Shown in pieces: positions 20,788 to 32,684 of a stretch of DNA of 64,000 bases (the stretch's first letter is position 1; each line of letters begins with the position of its first letter). A program made the translations under genes and the position numbers. The notes under the pieces were generated by a model. That model had not been told where the DNA came from. It ran no database searches and saw nothing but the letters and a program-made list of their open reading frames with translations. Location of the stretch: positions 86,766,543 through 86,830,542 of the forward strand of contig OX465281.1 of assembly GCA_949987705.1 (NCBI GenBank), read 5' to 3'. Origin of the DNA: Thereva unica (lineage: Eukaryota; Arthropoda; Insecta; Diptera; Therevidae).

Positions 20788-22395
20788 GTTCAAGGAAAAC
20801 GTTTAGCTCTTGATTTTAACGTAACAAAATCTGCCATTAGCTATATCAAATCAAATAGAGCAGCTATATTAAATGCAGTTTCCAACACCTATCAGGAAGC
20901 AAAAAACAGATCTTTACATAGTTGTGAATATCCAAAAATGGAAAGTCGGCTATATGAGTGGTTTTTGAATCAACGTGAAAGGAAATCTACAATGACTGGA
21001 GCAATAATAAAAGGAAAAGCTAAACAAATTTTTCAACAAGAATATCCCAATAATGATGACGATACATTTCGAGCAAGTGATGGATGGTTTTCCAACTTTA
21101 AAAAGCGACATGGCATTCGATTTTTAAAAATTGGTGGTGAGATTCTTTCTAGTGATGTTGACTCACTCAATCAATTCATTCACAAATTTCGTGCTAAAGT
21201 CGCTGAGATGGGTCTAATAGACTCACAAATATATAATGTCGATGAAACGGGATTATTCTTTCGTTGTCTTCCAGATAGAACATATGTGTCTGCCTGTGAA
21301 AAAAGGGCCCCCGGATTTAAAATCCAAAAAGAACGTGTTTCAATCTTACTCGGCGCAAACTCCGATGGGTCACATAAATTGGTGCCATTGGTAATTGGAA
21401 AAGCTAAAAAACCAAGGAGCATGAAAGGGTTTAATAATCCCCTTCACTACGATTTTTCAAAAAATGCATGGATGACGTCCCGAATCTTTAATGATTGGTT
21501 CCATAAGATATTCATTAAGGAGGTAAGGAAAAATTAATCTTAAAGTTAGGTTTAGTATGTAATTAAAAATTTTGACTAACATTTTTTTGTTTTTATTTAC
21601 CAGGTCATTCGTTTTTCAAGAGAAAATAATTTACCTCCAAAGGCACTTTTACTTATTGATAACTGCTCTGCTCATGCACCTATTGAACATCTTCGATCCG
21701 ACGATGGGAATATAGTTGCATACTTTTTTCCACCAAATGTTACAGCAGCTGTGCAACCAATGGATCAAAATCCCATAAAATTAACAAAACTTACTTACAG
21801 AAGTAAGTTACTTACTCAATTAATAGCTGAAGGTGGTGAACTGAATAATGTTTTAAAATCCCACTCAATACGAGATGCAATAATATTAATCAAACAAGCT
21901 TGGGATGAGTTGCCTCAACGAGTGTTAAAGAATTCTTGGTCTAAATTGATAAACTGGGATTCTGACCAATACGACAGTGACGACGACATTCCAATAGCCC
22001 ACTTAATGCAAAAAAAGGATGACTGCGATGAAGTTATCCAAATTAATCAAACGCTTTTACAAGAAATTGGCCCGAACAATTCCATCAGCGCAGATGAAAT
22101 CGAAAAATGGAATGAGGACATGTTTGAATACTTATCGGGGCATGAAGATAGTAGCGATGACGAAAATTCAGACTGTAGCAGCAATAGAGATATTGTTGAA
22201 GTCACACGACTTACTTCTAATGTTTTAGCCACTGAGAGCGTAAATAATTTAATAAACTGGTGTAGAACTAGTGAACTGTTTTCCACAAAGTACATGGCCA
22301 ATCTTTTGGCGCTCCGCAACGATATTGTTATGACAAATTTAATAAAGCCAAAAAAACAAACAAAAATTACTGATTACATACATGATCAACAATGA
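20788..22395 (+). pseudogene. Tigger/jerky-like transposase (CENP-B HTH plus DDE), 5'-truncated, one intron
   Basis: Exon 1 is open from 20788 to 21522 and exon 2 from 21604 to 22395. The 81-bp intron starts GTAAGG, ends TTATTTACCAG and keeps frame. The visible protein starts inside a first helix-turn-helix (GKRLALDFNVTKSAISYIK). A second CENP-B type HTH follows (YEWFLNQRERK, GWFSNFKKRHGIRF). The catalytic triad reads YNVDETGLFF, LLIDNCSAH and QPMDQNPI, so all three Asp are present. The C-terminus ends KPKKQTKITDYIHD, as in Tigger proteins. Such enzymes cut and paste at TA. The first ATG left is 20938, but the true start was lost with the 5' end. Confidence 0.85.
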
Positions 22396-22695
22396 GTAGT
22401 TATGAAATTTGACTCACTGAGTGACTAAACTTTTTAAATACATAGTTTAAAAACTTTTATTTTATACCAGTTTTTATATGTACATATGTACATACATATA
22501 TATGTATATTTTTAAAATATTTTTTTTTCTTTAAACTATGATGAATTTTAATGAATTGGTATGTTTTGCGTTCGTTTTATATAAATAAAATTAAAAAATC
22601 TATGCAGAAGTGTTTTTTTGTGTATTTTCTAAACGAAAATGCACTTTTATGTTGCTTTTTATTTAAAAAAAATAAACCTTTGGAAATTAGAACTT

Positions 22696-22752
22696 CTCGA
22701 AAATTAGAACTACCCCAGGAACAAAGTGGTTCTAATTTTCGAGCGTCTACTG
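22696..22752 (+). repeat. right terminal and subterminal inverted repeats of the Tigger element
   Basis: Ends GAGCGTCTACTG followed by TA. The sequence CTCGAAAATTAGAAC occurs in inverted orientation twice within 60 bp, giving a hairpin. Confidence 0.7.
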
Positions 22753-22863
22753 TAATAATAAATAAGTTTTATAATAAAAACGTTTAATAATAATAAAAAA
22801 ACATTTAATAATAATAAAAATAACAAGTGTTATTATTTAAAAACCTACAATAAAGAAACTAAA
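22753..22863 (+). repeat. truncated 5' LTR of the CsRn1-type element
   Basis: Near-identical to 28193-28303, including TTTAATAATAATAAAAA blocks and the end AAGAAACTAAA. The first ~320 bp of the LTR are missing. Confidence 0.85.
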
Positions 22864-22864
22864 T

Positions 22865-22882
22865 TGGTGATCCCGAGTAGAA
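22865..22882 (+). other. primer-binding site, tRNA-Trp-like
   Basis: TGGTGATCCCGAGTAG follows the LTR. CsRn1-clade elements use TGGTGACCCCGACG (tRNA-Trp); this differs at a few positions. Confidence 0.55.
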
Positions 22883-23905
22883 CACAAAATCGTACAAAAG
22901 TGCCAGCGGCGTAAGCCGAGTCAGTTTAATAAAAATAAAAAGTGAAACCGCATGGTGCCATAGAGCACTTCTTTGGTGCATCAAACATATTCAATCGCCC
23001 TAAAACAAAGGAAGCAGTTCCAGACCCCAGCTCACACAAAATTGTTGACAAAGGAATATCGAAGAACAGATAATTATAAAATTTTTGATAAAATTTCATT
23101 AACATTTAATTTTAGTTCGAAAATTGAAACTAAACAAACAACATTTAGAGAATTTCATTTTAAATAAGTATTTAAACGAATTTCACAATTTAAAAATATT
23201 TTGAATATTATTAATCAATGGAGTAGAGGTACATACATAAAAACGGAGTTACATTTACAAGTGACTACAAGTTTTTCCACTCGGACTTCATGCTAAAGAT
23301 TTACATACTTCAACACATATATTTTTTTTTTTAGATTTAAGGCACATATAAATATACTATATTTAATTTTTTTTTATACAATTATCTCTGATTTTGCATT
23401 GTTTTAATTGTACATATATTTATTTTTTTTCTTCATACATTTTTTTTTCTCTATTATTTGGATTTCGTGAATCATACAGTTTTTTACCTCTCTATTGTTT
23501 TGATTTTGTGATTATCAAATCCATCTCTAGTCTTAGATTGTTTTAGATTTAAGGCACACATATATTTTTTTTCTCCTTAGATTTTTTTTCCCTCTATTAT
23601 TTTGATTTTACATATATCAAATTTGCCTTTTGTTTTACATTGTTTACTAATTTTGTTTAATAATTAAATTTCATTACATCCGTAAACAATTTATACACAT
23701 TTTAGTGCGATTACTTTGTGGGGCTTACCTTATTGTTCATATATACATATATATACAACGAATTTTTTATTTATTTTTTAAATCGCTCTTGGCACACATA
23801 TACATATATATTTAAAGTTATTAAGATATATACAGATCTCCCGTACAATTGAGCTTATTTTCGTTACGTATACACACATACATTCGGGTCAGTAGTTATC
23901 AAGTT
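22883..23905. other. leader of the CsRn1-type element, no gene
   Basis: About 1 kb of AT-rich DNA with TTTTTTTT and ACATATATAT runs and near-repeats of TTTTAGATTTAAGGCACA (about 23329 and 23540). I see no coding frame that can be supported. Confidence 0.5.
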
Positions 23906-24901
23906 ATGTCAAGAACCGAAAACAATTTAATGGAAATGGAGCCCACAGAAGGACCAAAGCCCGGACCTTCGGGAGTCGATGCCGCTTCGGTATCTAAACT
24001 GGACATCCCGAAGTTCTGGGTACACCAGCCCGCCTCCTGGTTTTACCAGGCTGAAATAATGTTTCAGCTGGCGGGCTGCAGGTCAGAAAAGTTAAAAATT
24101 TATAATGTTATGGCCGCATTGCCGGAAGAGGCGGTAACGGCAATGCGGCTTAGCACCATAGATTTTGCCACCTCCTCATACGAGGACATAAAGCAGCACC
24201 TGCTCGAAAAATACGGTACTTCTGAGAAGCGCCGACTCGAGCAGCTGCTATCAGTGCAAGAGCCTGGAGACCGGAAACCTTCGGAGTTCCTCCAGGCTCT
24301 CAAGGCACTGGCTGGCGGGTCGTCGGCAGTCAATGATGACCTGATCCGGAACCTGTGGGAGCGGAGGCTTCCACAGGCCATCCAGGTCACATTGGCCACC
24401 GCTGCCGACCAAACCCTAGCAGGGTTGGCATCCACGGCGGACAAAGTATGGGAGGTGCTTCCACACGGAGGCGCCTCATACGCGTCCGCCGTCCAAGCCA
24501 ATCCGCCAGCCAACGCGGAGCCCACGTTAAAGTCGCTAGAAAGCGCCATTAGGAAACTAACGGCCCGGCTAGACAACCTTAACAAAAGCCCGCGTCACTC
24601 AAGGAGCCGAACACCTGCCAACCGACAGGGCAGCTCCCGTCAGCCCTCGGCCACTCGGCCAACAGGGACCAACCAAGCCAGGGGAAGCTTGTGCTATTTT
24701 CACTACCGTTACGGTAGTGAAGCTCTCACCTGCAAACCCCCCTGCAGTTTCGGTGGTGGCCAAGCCAAACCGGCGAAGAAAAAGGCCACCACCCCTAAAA
24801 AAACTAAAGAGTCAGGGGGTCGACATGAGCGAGCATATAACCGGCCGCTCATACCGTTTATTCGTCAGAGACACCAACAATCGGATGGACTTTCTGATTG
24901 A
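23906..24901 (+). CDS. gypsy CsRn1-type Gag with CHCC motif
   Basis: From the ATG at 23906 the protein is about 331 aa. The frame is open from 23849, but that codon is TTG. The N-terminal half holds the capsid-like core ([48 protein letters not shown]). Near the C-terminus [18 protein letters not shown] gives the C-x2-H-x9-C-x3-C pattern, typical of the CsRn1 clade in place of a CCHC knuckle. A basic tail follows. Pol overlaps it by about 185 bp in the -1 relative frame, consistent with ribosomal frameshifting. It would build the RNA-packing particle. It appears intact. Confidence 0.85.
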   Translation: MSRTENNLMEMEPTEGPKPGPSGVDAASVSKLDIPKFWVHQPASWFYQAEIMFQLAGCRSEKLKIYNVMAALPEEAVTAMRLSTIDFATSSYEDIKQHLLEKYGTSEKRRLEQLLSVQEPGDRKPSEFLQALKALAGGSSAVNDDLIRNLWERRLPQAIQVTLATAADQTLAGLASTADKVWEVLPHGGASYASAVQANPPANAEPTLKSLESAIRKLTARLDNLNKSPRHSRSRTPANRQGSSRQPSATRPTGTNQARGSLCYFHYRYGSEALTCKPPCSFGGGQAKPAKKKATTPKKTKESGGRHERAYNRPLIPFIRQRHQQSDGLSD

Positions 24902-27851
24902 TTCGGGCTCTGACGTTTCAATTGTTCCCGCCAAGGCGTTCCCGGCCCATAACGGTAGCCCGAACGTCCTTCTGTACGCGGCCAACGGATCACTGATCCG
25001 AACTTTCGGCACAAAGTTGCTTGAACTCGAACTCGGCTTACGCCGACGATACGTTTACAACTTCATTATAGCCGACACCACTAAAGCCATTATCGGGGCG
25101 GACTTCTTAACGAAGTTCAAATTGTCAGTCGATTTTGAATATCGGCATTTAATCGACAAGCGCACGAAGTTTCGCATTAACGTGTGCGCTACCGTCGACT
25201 ACAACCCCGAAACATTTCCATGCCGAGTTATTGGCATATACAAAGAGCTATTAACGAAGTACGCTTCGTTAACAAAACCGCCCAATTTTAACCTTCCGGT
25301 TAAACACAATGTGCAACACCACATTGTAACTAAAGGGCAATTACCATTTGTCACCGCTCGGCGACTCCATCCGGAGAAACTGAAGGTGGCAAAATTAGAG
25401 TTCGACCATATGGTCCAATTGGGGATTTGTCGACCTTCGTCGTCCCCCGCAGCATCTCCGCTTCATCTGGTCCCTAAACGGGACTCACATGATTGGAGGC
25501 CATGCGGCGACTACCGTCGCCTTAACGCTGTCACTGTGCCGGATAGATATCCGATCCCGCATATACAGAATTTCTCCGTGAATCTTCACGGCTGCACAAT
25601 TTTTTCGAAGGTTGACTTGGTACGTGCATACCATCACATACCAATCGCCCCAGAAGACGTGCATAAGACTGCACTTATTACGCCATTCGGCCTATATGAG
25701 TTTACACGTATGCCATTCGGCTTACGAAATGCAGCCCAAACCTTTCAAAGGTTCATAAATGAAGTTACGAGAGATCTCGACTTCGTTTATGTATACTTGG
25801 ACGATATACTCATCGCCAGTAAAACCGAGGATGAACATATCGTTCACCTCGAAGAGCTCTTTAAACGCCTCGATAGCTTCGGTCTAACCATCAAGCTAGA
25901 GAAATGCGTTTTTGGTGCAACAGAGATTAAGTTTCTAAGCCACCGCATCACAAAGGATGGAATACTTCCATCCTCCGATCGGGTTCAGGCTATCGTTGAT
26001 CTCGCACCTCCAACTTCTGTCAAATCGATCCAGAAGTTTTTGGGAATGGTGAATTTTTATCACCGATTCATCCCAAAATTGGCTGAACAGTTGGTGCCTA
26101 TAAACGAGCATTTGAGAGACCTTCTCAACCGCTCACGTGCCAATAAAGTTTTCGACTGGCCAACAGAATGTCAGGCGGCATTCCTCAAGGTGAAAACCTC
26201 GATGGCTGAAGCAACTCTGCTGAACCATCCAATCGAGGATGCAAAATACAGTCTTACGACTGACGCCTCTGATTATGCAATCGGAGGCGTTTTGGAACAA
26301 TTCAACGGTCATCGGTGGCAACCTCTAGCTTTTTATTCCAAAAAGCTGTCACCAACAGAACGGAAGTACTCTGCATTCGATCGCGAACTTCTCGCAATCT
26401 ATGCAGCGATCAAACACTTCCGTTACTTCGTCGAAGGACGCAATTTCGTGGTCTATACTGATCACAAACCACTGGTTCGCGCCCTTCACACAAAGACCGA
26501 ACGATCCCCTCGACAGACCAGACATTTGGGTCTAATCTCTCAGTTTACCACAGACATCAGACATGTGTCTGGTAAACAAAACGTTGTCGCCGACTACTTG
26601 TCGCGCTCACTAGCAACCGACAACGTCGATTCGGTCACCTTCGACCTGCCTACACTAGCTCAGACTCAACAAGGTGACACAGAGTTGAAGTCTCTACAAG
26701 AGCACCCCAGCAACGGCTCACGGGTAAAATTAGTTCTCACACCAATACCATTCACCGCCCATCAGGTGTGGTGTGAAACTAGTATAGGCATTCCTAGGCC
26801 TTACATACCCACTTCCTTACGCAGACTAGCGTTCAACTCCGAACATAGTCTCTCTCATCCTGGTTTTCGTGCTACAAGACGAGCCGTTACCAAGAAATAC
26901 TTCTGGCCATCGATCAATAAAGACTGCAATGAGTGGTCTCGATCATGCCTAGGTTGCCAAAAGTCCAAAGTTTCACGACATACCAAATCTCCATTGGAAG
27001 CTTTCAAACTTCCAAATAATAGATTTGACCATATCCATATGGATATAGTGGGACCCCTACCCCCATCTCGTGGATACTCTTATATCTTAACGATAGTCGA
27101 TAGATTCACGCGATGGCCTGAAGCATACCCAATTCGGGATATCTCCGCTTCAACAGTGGCAAAGAAATTCGTCACTGAATTTGTCCCACGATTCGGCGTA
27201 CCTCTTGAGATCACAACCGATCAAGGTACGCAGTTCGAATCGAAACTGTTCAATGAGGTGGCCAAATTACTCGGCACTCATCGAATCCGGACAACCGCCT
27301 ACCACCCACAAGCAAACGGGATGGTTGAACGGTTCCACAGGCAACTAAAAGCAGCCTTAATGGCAAGGGACAACACTACTCATTGAAGTGAAGACTTGTC
27401 CTTTGTCATGTTAGGCATACGCACGGCAATTAAGACCGACTTACAATGCTCACCAGCCGAGCTCGTATACGGTCAGAATCTGAGACTTCCCAATTCGATT
27501 TCTATCCCAACGGATGAGAACCCAATTGAAGAATCAGAATTCCTCTCTCGCCTTCGTTCTCACATGCAGAACATTAAGGCAATACATCCTCGGCAGCCCG
27601 TCCAAAAGGATGTCTACGTGCCAGAAGCCCTGGAGAACGCCGACTACGTTTTCATACGAGTCGACAGAGTTCGAAAACCTTTCGAACCTCCATACGAGGG
27701 CCCATATGAAGTAATCAAACGATTACGAAAACACTTCGTCGTCAAATTGAACGGCACAACCAAGTCAATATCCATTGACAGGCTAAAGCCAGCCTTCGGT
27801 TGTGACCGCGACAACGAAGCTAAGCCGTCTAAAGCGGTAACATTTCGTTAA
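24717..27851 (+). pseudogene. gypsy CsRn1-type Pol (protease, RT, RNase H, integrase) with one in-frame stop
   Basis: One frame from the gag overlap to 27851, interrupted by TGA at 27384-27386 where relatives have Trp (H-W-S-E-D-L). Protease active site is [10 protein letters not shown] near residue 60. The transcriptase has [26 protein letters not shown] and YLDDIL near 360. RNase H has [11 protein letters not shown] near 515 and YTDHKPL near 580. Integrase has the H2C2 region ([16 protein letters not shown]) and the core series [16 protein letters not shown] and NGMVERFHR. After the stop, the C-terminal part continues for 155 codons (CSPAELVYG, FEPPYEGPYEV). Without read-through only this last part is lost. 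Confidence 0.9.
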
Positions 27852-27859
27852 CGCTACGC

Positions 27860-27872
27860 TGGGGGGGGAGTA
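27860..27872 (+). other. polypurine tract
   Basis: TGGGGGGGGAGTA directly precedes the LTR start TGTAGTGACCGCG. Confidence 0.7.
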
Positions 27873-28303
27873 TGTAGTGACCGCGTAAACTTAATTACCA
27901 AGTTTACGCAAAGTCACACAACAGCCTCCCACACAATAAACACGATCAGTTGGAACACTCCATCGATCACCGAACTTAAAGTTCAGTGATCTTACCGTTC
28001 TCCGTTCCGTTCCCCCATCGTGTTTATCGTAGAGACAATTTCCGGCATCTTCACTTTGCTTTGGTCCTCGTGCTCTATTCCCACGGATAAGTTTATTCCA
28101 AAAAATCAAATCAATTACAAGACGTATATATATATATATATCTATATAAATATACACGCCCCAGTGCTATCATAAATATTATAATTAACATATAATAATA
28201 AATAAGTTTTATAATAAAAACGTTTAATAATAATAAAAAAACATTTAATAATAATAAAAATAACAAGTGTTATTATTTAAAAACCTACAATAAAGAAACT
28301 AAA
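27873..28303 (+). repeat. 3' LTR of the CsRn1-type element
   Basis: 431 bp, TGTAGTGACC to AAACTAAA. Its end is defined by the point where it and the 5' copy diverge. It contains a TATATA run near 28127 and several AATAAA motifs. The non-CA end is odd and the exact border could be a few bases off. Confidence 0.75.
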
Positions 28304-28942
28304 AGGGTATGATAAGTAGAATACAATAAGCAATATAGATCAACCGAGGCCACCTCAAGAGGACGTATTACCGTTTTCTTCACAACCCCCTCGACATGGG
28401 TATCAAATGAAAGGGTATGATAAGTAGAATACAATAAGCTATGTCTTTATATCCATGGCGGCCGTCTCAAGAGGGCGGACTACCATTTCTTCACCACCAC
28501 CTCGACATAGGTATCAATTGAAAGCGTATCTTAAGTAGAAGACAGTAAGCAATATAGTATACTCAATATCTAGTTAGATCCACCGAGGCCACCTCAAGAG
28601 GACGCATTACCATTTTCTTCATAACCCCCTCGACATGGGTATCAAAAGAAAGGGAATGATAAGTAGAAAACAATAAGCGATTTAGTATACTCAAAATATA
28701 TTTAGATCCACGGCGGTTATCTCAAGAGAGCGGATAACCATTTTTTTTACATAGCCCATCGACATGGGTATCTAATTAAAGGTAATCATAAGTAGAACAC
28801 AATAAGCGGTATAGTGTACTCAATATACTGTAAGAGCCACGGCGGTCATCTGAAGAGGCCCGATTACCATTTTCTTAACATACCCCTCGACATGGGTATC
28901 AAATGAAAGGGAAGAATAAGGACAACACAATAAGCGACATAA
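28304..28942. repeat. minisatellite, five units of about 108-127 bp plus a partial one
   Basis: Each unit runs from AGGG(T/A)ATGATAAGTAGAA through a CCACCTCAAGAGGACG-like core to CTCGACATGGGTATCAAATGAA. Units 1-2 are shorter, lacking the ATAGTATACTCAATAT segment of the others. It starts at the base after the gypsy LTR. Confidence 0.85.
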
Positions 28943-29005
28943 CTGAAACATTTGAGTCAGTAATGCAGGTTTATGTTGTTTATTATCATTAGTACTTTTA
29001 GTTTG

Positions 29006-30057
29006 CTCCCGGACAGGTTTATGTAGCATTGTCCAGACTCACATTCTTGGACGGTTTGCATTTAATCAATTTTGATCCATCTAGTGTTAAAGTAAATCTT
29101 GAAGCAATAGTTGAATACAATTGGCTAAGAGAAAAATATCGTCCAGATTTACCAAACATTAAATTTAAAAAAAAATTCGTCTCTGCCAGTTATTGATAAA
29201 AGGTGGAATGCAATCTCGGAGGTTTCGAATATACAAGGTGCTTTTACTAATGACGCTGTAAATTTTGGAAATGTTCGGGGGCTACCAAATTTGCATGGTG
29301 CTTCGTGTTATGCTAACGCAGCGCTGCAGTGCATTTTTAATTGTTCTACTATAAAAAAGGAGTTGTTAAAATTACCAGAAAATCACATGTTATACAAGAC
29401 ATTGCTAAATTATTTATCAGTTCAAAAAAATGTAGACGTCCGGCCACTTAAGAATTTTTTAAATACACAAATATATGGAACACATTTTCATCAAGACGTT
29501 TGTCAAGTGATTTATATAATAAGACAGGAAATATTAGAAATATCGTTGAACATAATGTAAGATATACAACAACATGTCTCAATCCAAACTGTATATTTAC
29601 AAGTGCAACTGTGGAAACAAATATAATGATTTCGTTATCAGTAACGATTGCTTAACGAGATACTGTAACTCTTCAGCAACTTATTGATCATGAATTTGGA
29701 AAACGAGAAACCCTGAGTGGTCAATGTAAAAATTGTTGGTACACGCAAAAGATTCGTAAATCGGAAATGATTTCGGTAGCACCTGTTCTCATAATACAAC
29801 TGAAATTATTCGAACTAAAAATAAAAAGTTTATTAAAATTGAGCAATGCGATATCAAAGCTGTCACTTCTGCAAAATTGCAAATAAGAGGTTCAAATTAT
29901 AAAGTGATTAGTGCTATATTCCACACAGGAACACTCGAACAAGGTCATTACATCAGCATATTGAAACAAAAATCGAGCTTGTTATGGATCAATGATTCCA
30001 TAGTGCAGAAAAAATCTTGGCCGTTTTTTTTTACAAAGGCAATAATATTAATTTGAA
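29006..30057 (+). pseudogene. Helentron-type PIF1 helicase tail fused to a ubiquitin-specific-protease domain
   Basis: The first frame has GQVYVALSRLTFLDGLHL, motif VI of PIF1-like helicases, then FDPSSVKVNLEAIVEYN and YRPDLP, the usual end of Helitron helicases. After a one-base break in a poly-A run (about 29165) the next frame gives a USP domain: Cys box GLPNLHGASCYANAALQC (catalytic Cys), two Cys pairs (CLNPNC and CKNC) and a His box GHYISILKQ with WINDS. Several breaks (29525, 29655, 29890) make it a pseudogene. USPs remove ubiquitin; its role in a transposon is unknown. No Rep domain precedes it; the minisatellite does. Confidence 0.65.
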
Positions 30058-30350
30058 TTCCTGCATTTTGTTATTTTGTTATTACCTACTTATAAAATAA
30101 ATAAAAAAATATAATGAACAATTAAATACATAATATTTCTTTATACAGAAGATTATTTATTTTTTATTTTAGAAAGTATTAAAACAAAAAAGAGTGATAT
30201 CCCACCAAAAAAACATTAAAAATGTGAATTAGAAGTTCGTGGGCGCGGAAATTATTTATTGGGACAGTTTTAAACACACTTATAACAAAAAGAAGTGATA
30301 TGGATTAGTCAAGATGAATCGTTAATAGCATGAAATAATTAAACACGTGC
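30058..30350. other. short AT-rich region, no gene
   Basis: Lies between the USP remnant and the first readable gag sequence of errantivirus B. I see nothing distinctive. Confidence 0.4.
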
Positions 30351-30359
30351 ATTTACGAA

Positions 30360-31276
30360 CGAATTCAAAGGAATTATACAACAATTTTGGGATCAAATAA
30401 AATTGAATCTGACATTACATTATTCAGAGAAAAAGGAACGAGACTTCCTTAATTAAAAACCTACATAACAGTAGACAAACCAATGACATGGTAGAAAGTT
30501 ATTATTCAATAATCGAGTAATCGATAATATAATAATAATCTAGTTATTTTCAACACTAATGAATCATGTAAATTTACATGAAAATGACTCAAAAGTTATA
30601 GCAGCGAAACAGAGGCTTTTCTCTGTAATGTGCTTAAACAATTTTGTTACTGGTTTAAAAGAGCCCCTTGGTACCTACTACTATAAGGGCCATGAAACTA
30701 AATTCCCTCACGTAGGCTTTCAATTATTGTATTAAAGAACAAAATACTTACTACTTGAGAAATCATATAACTGCAAAACCCCAAATGCAAACCTATGCTT
30801 ACCCATATCAACCGTCTTATCGAATTCAAAATCCTCACATTCGCCCGAATTTCAATCAGCAATCAGTTCGTCCACCATTTATTCACAAACCTTTTAATTT
30901 ACAACAGCAACGTCCCAACTTTAGAGTGAACCAAAATAGTAACAATAGTGTCATGCGAAAGGCAATTCCTTTCCAACAACAGCAATCTTACCCTTTTAGA
31001 AGATACGGAAATAATAGTAAAGTATTTGCACAAAAACCAACTTTCGGTTCGCAACAACCACGTCCTGTACCGATGGATATTTCATCCGGAAATACTCGTC
31101 AGGTTCCATTCAACCAAGCCCAAAATAACAGTGCAACTAGATATACAGGTCTGCCAAACTTTAACTTTAGAGAACTACACAACATAGACGATTTTAATGG
31201 CGATACAAAAGACCCTGAACAGTACAGTATTAGTCACGAAACTCAACTTGATCAATATTGTCCAATAACATGGTAG
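30360..31276 (+). pseudogene. errantivirus B gag
   Basis: The early part (30360-30750) is broken but still shows LTLHYSEKKE, VMCLNNFV and LKEPLGTYY, matching errantivirus A gag (LVLHYSDKR, EMCLNVFL, LREPLGSTI). From 30755 a clean 173-codon frame gives a Pro/Gln/Asn-rich region with PVPMDISSGNTRQ near residue 104, parallel to PMDTNSDNTN in copy A. No zinc knuckle is seen. The protein would form the particle; stops around 30450-30735 make this copy defective. Confidence 0.65.
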
Positions 31277-31411
31277 TCATGAAGAAACCCCAGAATATGA
31301 TAACTCATTAGAATCTTCTCAAAACACCTATGAAATAGATGATTCAAATTTTTAATCAACAGCCTCGGAGAGCAATTTGGATTCTTAGAACTTAATACAC
31401 AAGCAGCCATT

Positions 31412-32424
31412 GTGTTAGCTTATATCCACGTATCATCACCTTTTGGCCGTCCTCTTAAATTCCTTGTCGATACAGATGCATCCTTGAATTTCATTAACCC
31501 AGAATTTGCAGATCCTCACTATCACGAAACTATAAGCCCCGTCAAAATTACAACCGTTTTTAATACACACCATGTAGACAAACAAATAACTTTCCCTGCA
31601 TTTAGGGAATTTAATACAAATAACGATATGAAATTTCTAATATTCAGATTCCATAATTATTTTGATGGTCTAGTGCCTAAAAACAATGAAAGATTTAGGA
31701 ATGAAAGTAAATCTTAAAGAAGACATCCTAGAAATGGACAAATCTAAAATAAAACTTTTATTTAAAGCAAATTTTACGTCAGCAGTTTATACTGTCCCTT
31801 CTAATTCAAAAATTATAGCCCGGTTACCAGTAGACATTGAAGAAGGAGAAATTTTCATTAAACCTACCAAAATTAATAATTATTTAATAGTATCCGCAGG
31901 TATTTACCAGTCTAACAATTGGTACAGTTTAGTAGAGGTAACAAATCTGTCCTCCCTTGACCAAAAACTTTTTATTGAACAACCTCTTAAAGTTGAAAAA
32001 TTCATTGATTTCAACAAGGTCCACAATTATAACGTTAAAGTTGTCAGCCAAGCAGATTCTTTAGAAACCTGTGATTTGTGATATAACCAAAGCTCTAAGA
32101 ACAGAACACTTAAACAACGAAGAGAAAAGATCCCTTGTTAAACTCTGCAGAAATTTCGATGATATATTTTATAATGGGCAAACATTAACATTCACAAATT
32201 CTGTCAAACATCGCATTAAAACTACAGACGATATTCCAATATACGCTAAGTCTCATAGATACCTTAAAATCCATAAATCCGAAGTTAAATCTCAAATTCA
32301 AGATTTATTAAGCCTAGAAATTATTAAGCCTAGTTACTCCCCATGGAGTAGTCCGATCTGGATCGTTCGTTTCCTAGGTTTATTAGGATATTATAGAAAA
32401 TTCATTCCGCTCAAGAAAACTTAA
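31412..32424 (+). pseudogene. errantivirus B protease and N-terminal reverse transcriptase, RT core deleted
   Basis: The protease frame (31412-31717) has KFLVDTDASLNFINPEF, where the active-site D-T-G is changed to D-T-D, so the protease would probably be inactive. Overlapping frames (31686-32081 and 32071-32424) give the linker and the RT entry (TTDDIPIYAKSHRYLKIHK, PSYSPWSSPIWIV). The sequence then passes directly to RFLGLLGYYRKFI, a motif that normally follows the RT by over 100 residues. The palm with YLDD is therefore deleted. Frame changes occur near 31690 and 32075. Confidence 0.7.
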
Positions 32425-32684
32425 ACGACGTCATTCCCATTTCAGAACGTCCTGTTAATGAATTTACTCACCAATTAATTCTCACTAAAACTAATAGTAT
32501 AGTTAAACCCCCTATGGTATATAATGTATTATTCGAGACAAAACATCGTCGCATTTTTAGGCAACCAAATTTACACGAAGAGGGAGTTATAACAAATATA
32601 TTAAAACAGTACTAATATCCTGGTAAGTTAACAGCCATTTTCACTGACGACGATACTTTCAAAATTGTACAAAATGTGTACAAT
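32425..32684 (+). pseudogene. errantivirus B pre-integrase fragment, left of the hAT-type insert
   Basis: In one frame this reads DVIPISERPVNEFTHQLIL and IFTDDDTFKIVQNV, homologous to ERPLNEFNIQLIL in errantivirus A. RNase H, expected before it, is missing. The reading resumes at 35098 after the insert. Confidence 0.55.

Larger units (their letters stand above)
20786..22752 (+). mobile_element. pogo/Tigger-type DNA transposon, 5' end missing
   Basis: A DDE transposase gene with one intron is followed by an AT-rich tail and a right terminal repeat (reverse complement reads CAGTAGACGCTCGAAAATTAG) ending at 22752, next to a TA. The left end is replaced by the Pao LTR at 20785. A subterminal hairpin pairs CTCGAAAATTAGAACTAC with GTGGTTCTAATTTTCGAG (about 22696-22743). 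Confidence 0.85.
22753..28303 (+). mobile_element. Ty3/gypsy element of the CsRn1 type, 5' LTR truncated
   Basis: A complete 3' LTR (27873-28303), polypurine tract, pol and gag are present. The 5' LTR keeps only its last 111 bp (22753-22863, matching 28193-28303) and starts exactly at the TA after the Tigger terminal repeat. The CHCC gag motif and the TGGTGATCCCGAG primer site are CsRn1-clade traits. There is one nonsense codon in pol. Confidence 0.85.

Noticed and set aside
24100..24585. 161-codon minus-strand frame
   Set aside because: It is the mirror of the GC-rich gypsy gag reading frame and has no motif of its own.
28304..28942. CRISPR-like array
   Set aside because: Units are continuous 108-127-bp tandem repeats without short conserved repeats separated by unique spacers, and the genome is eukaryotic.
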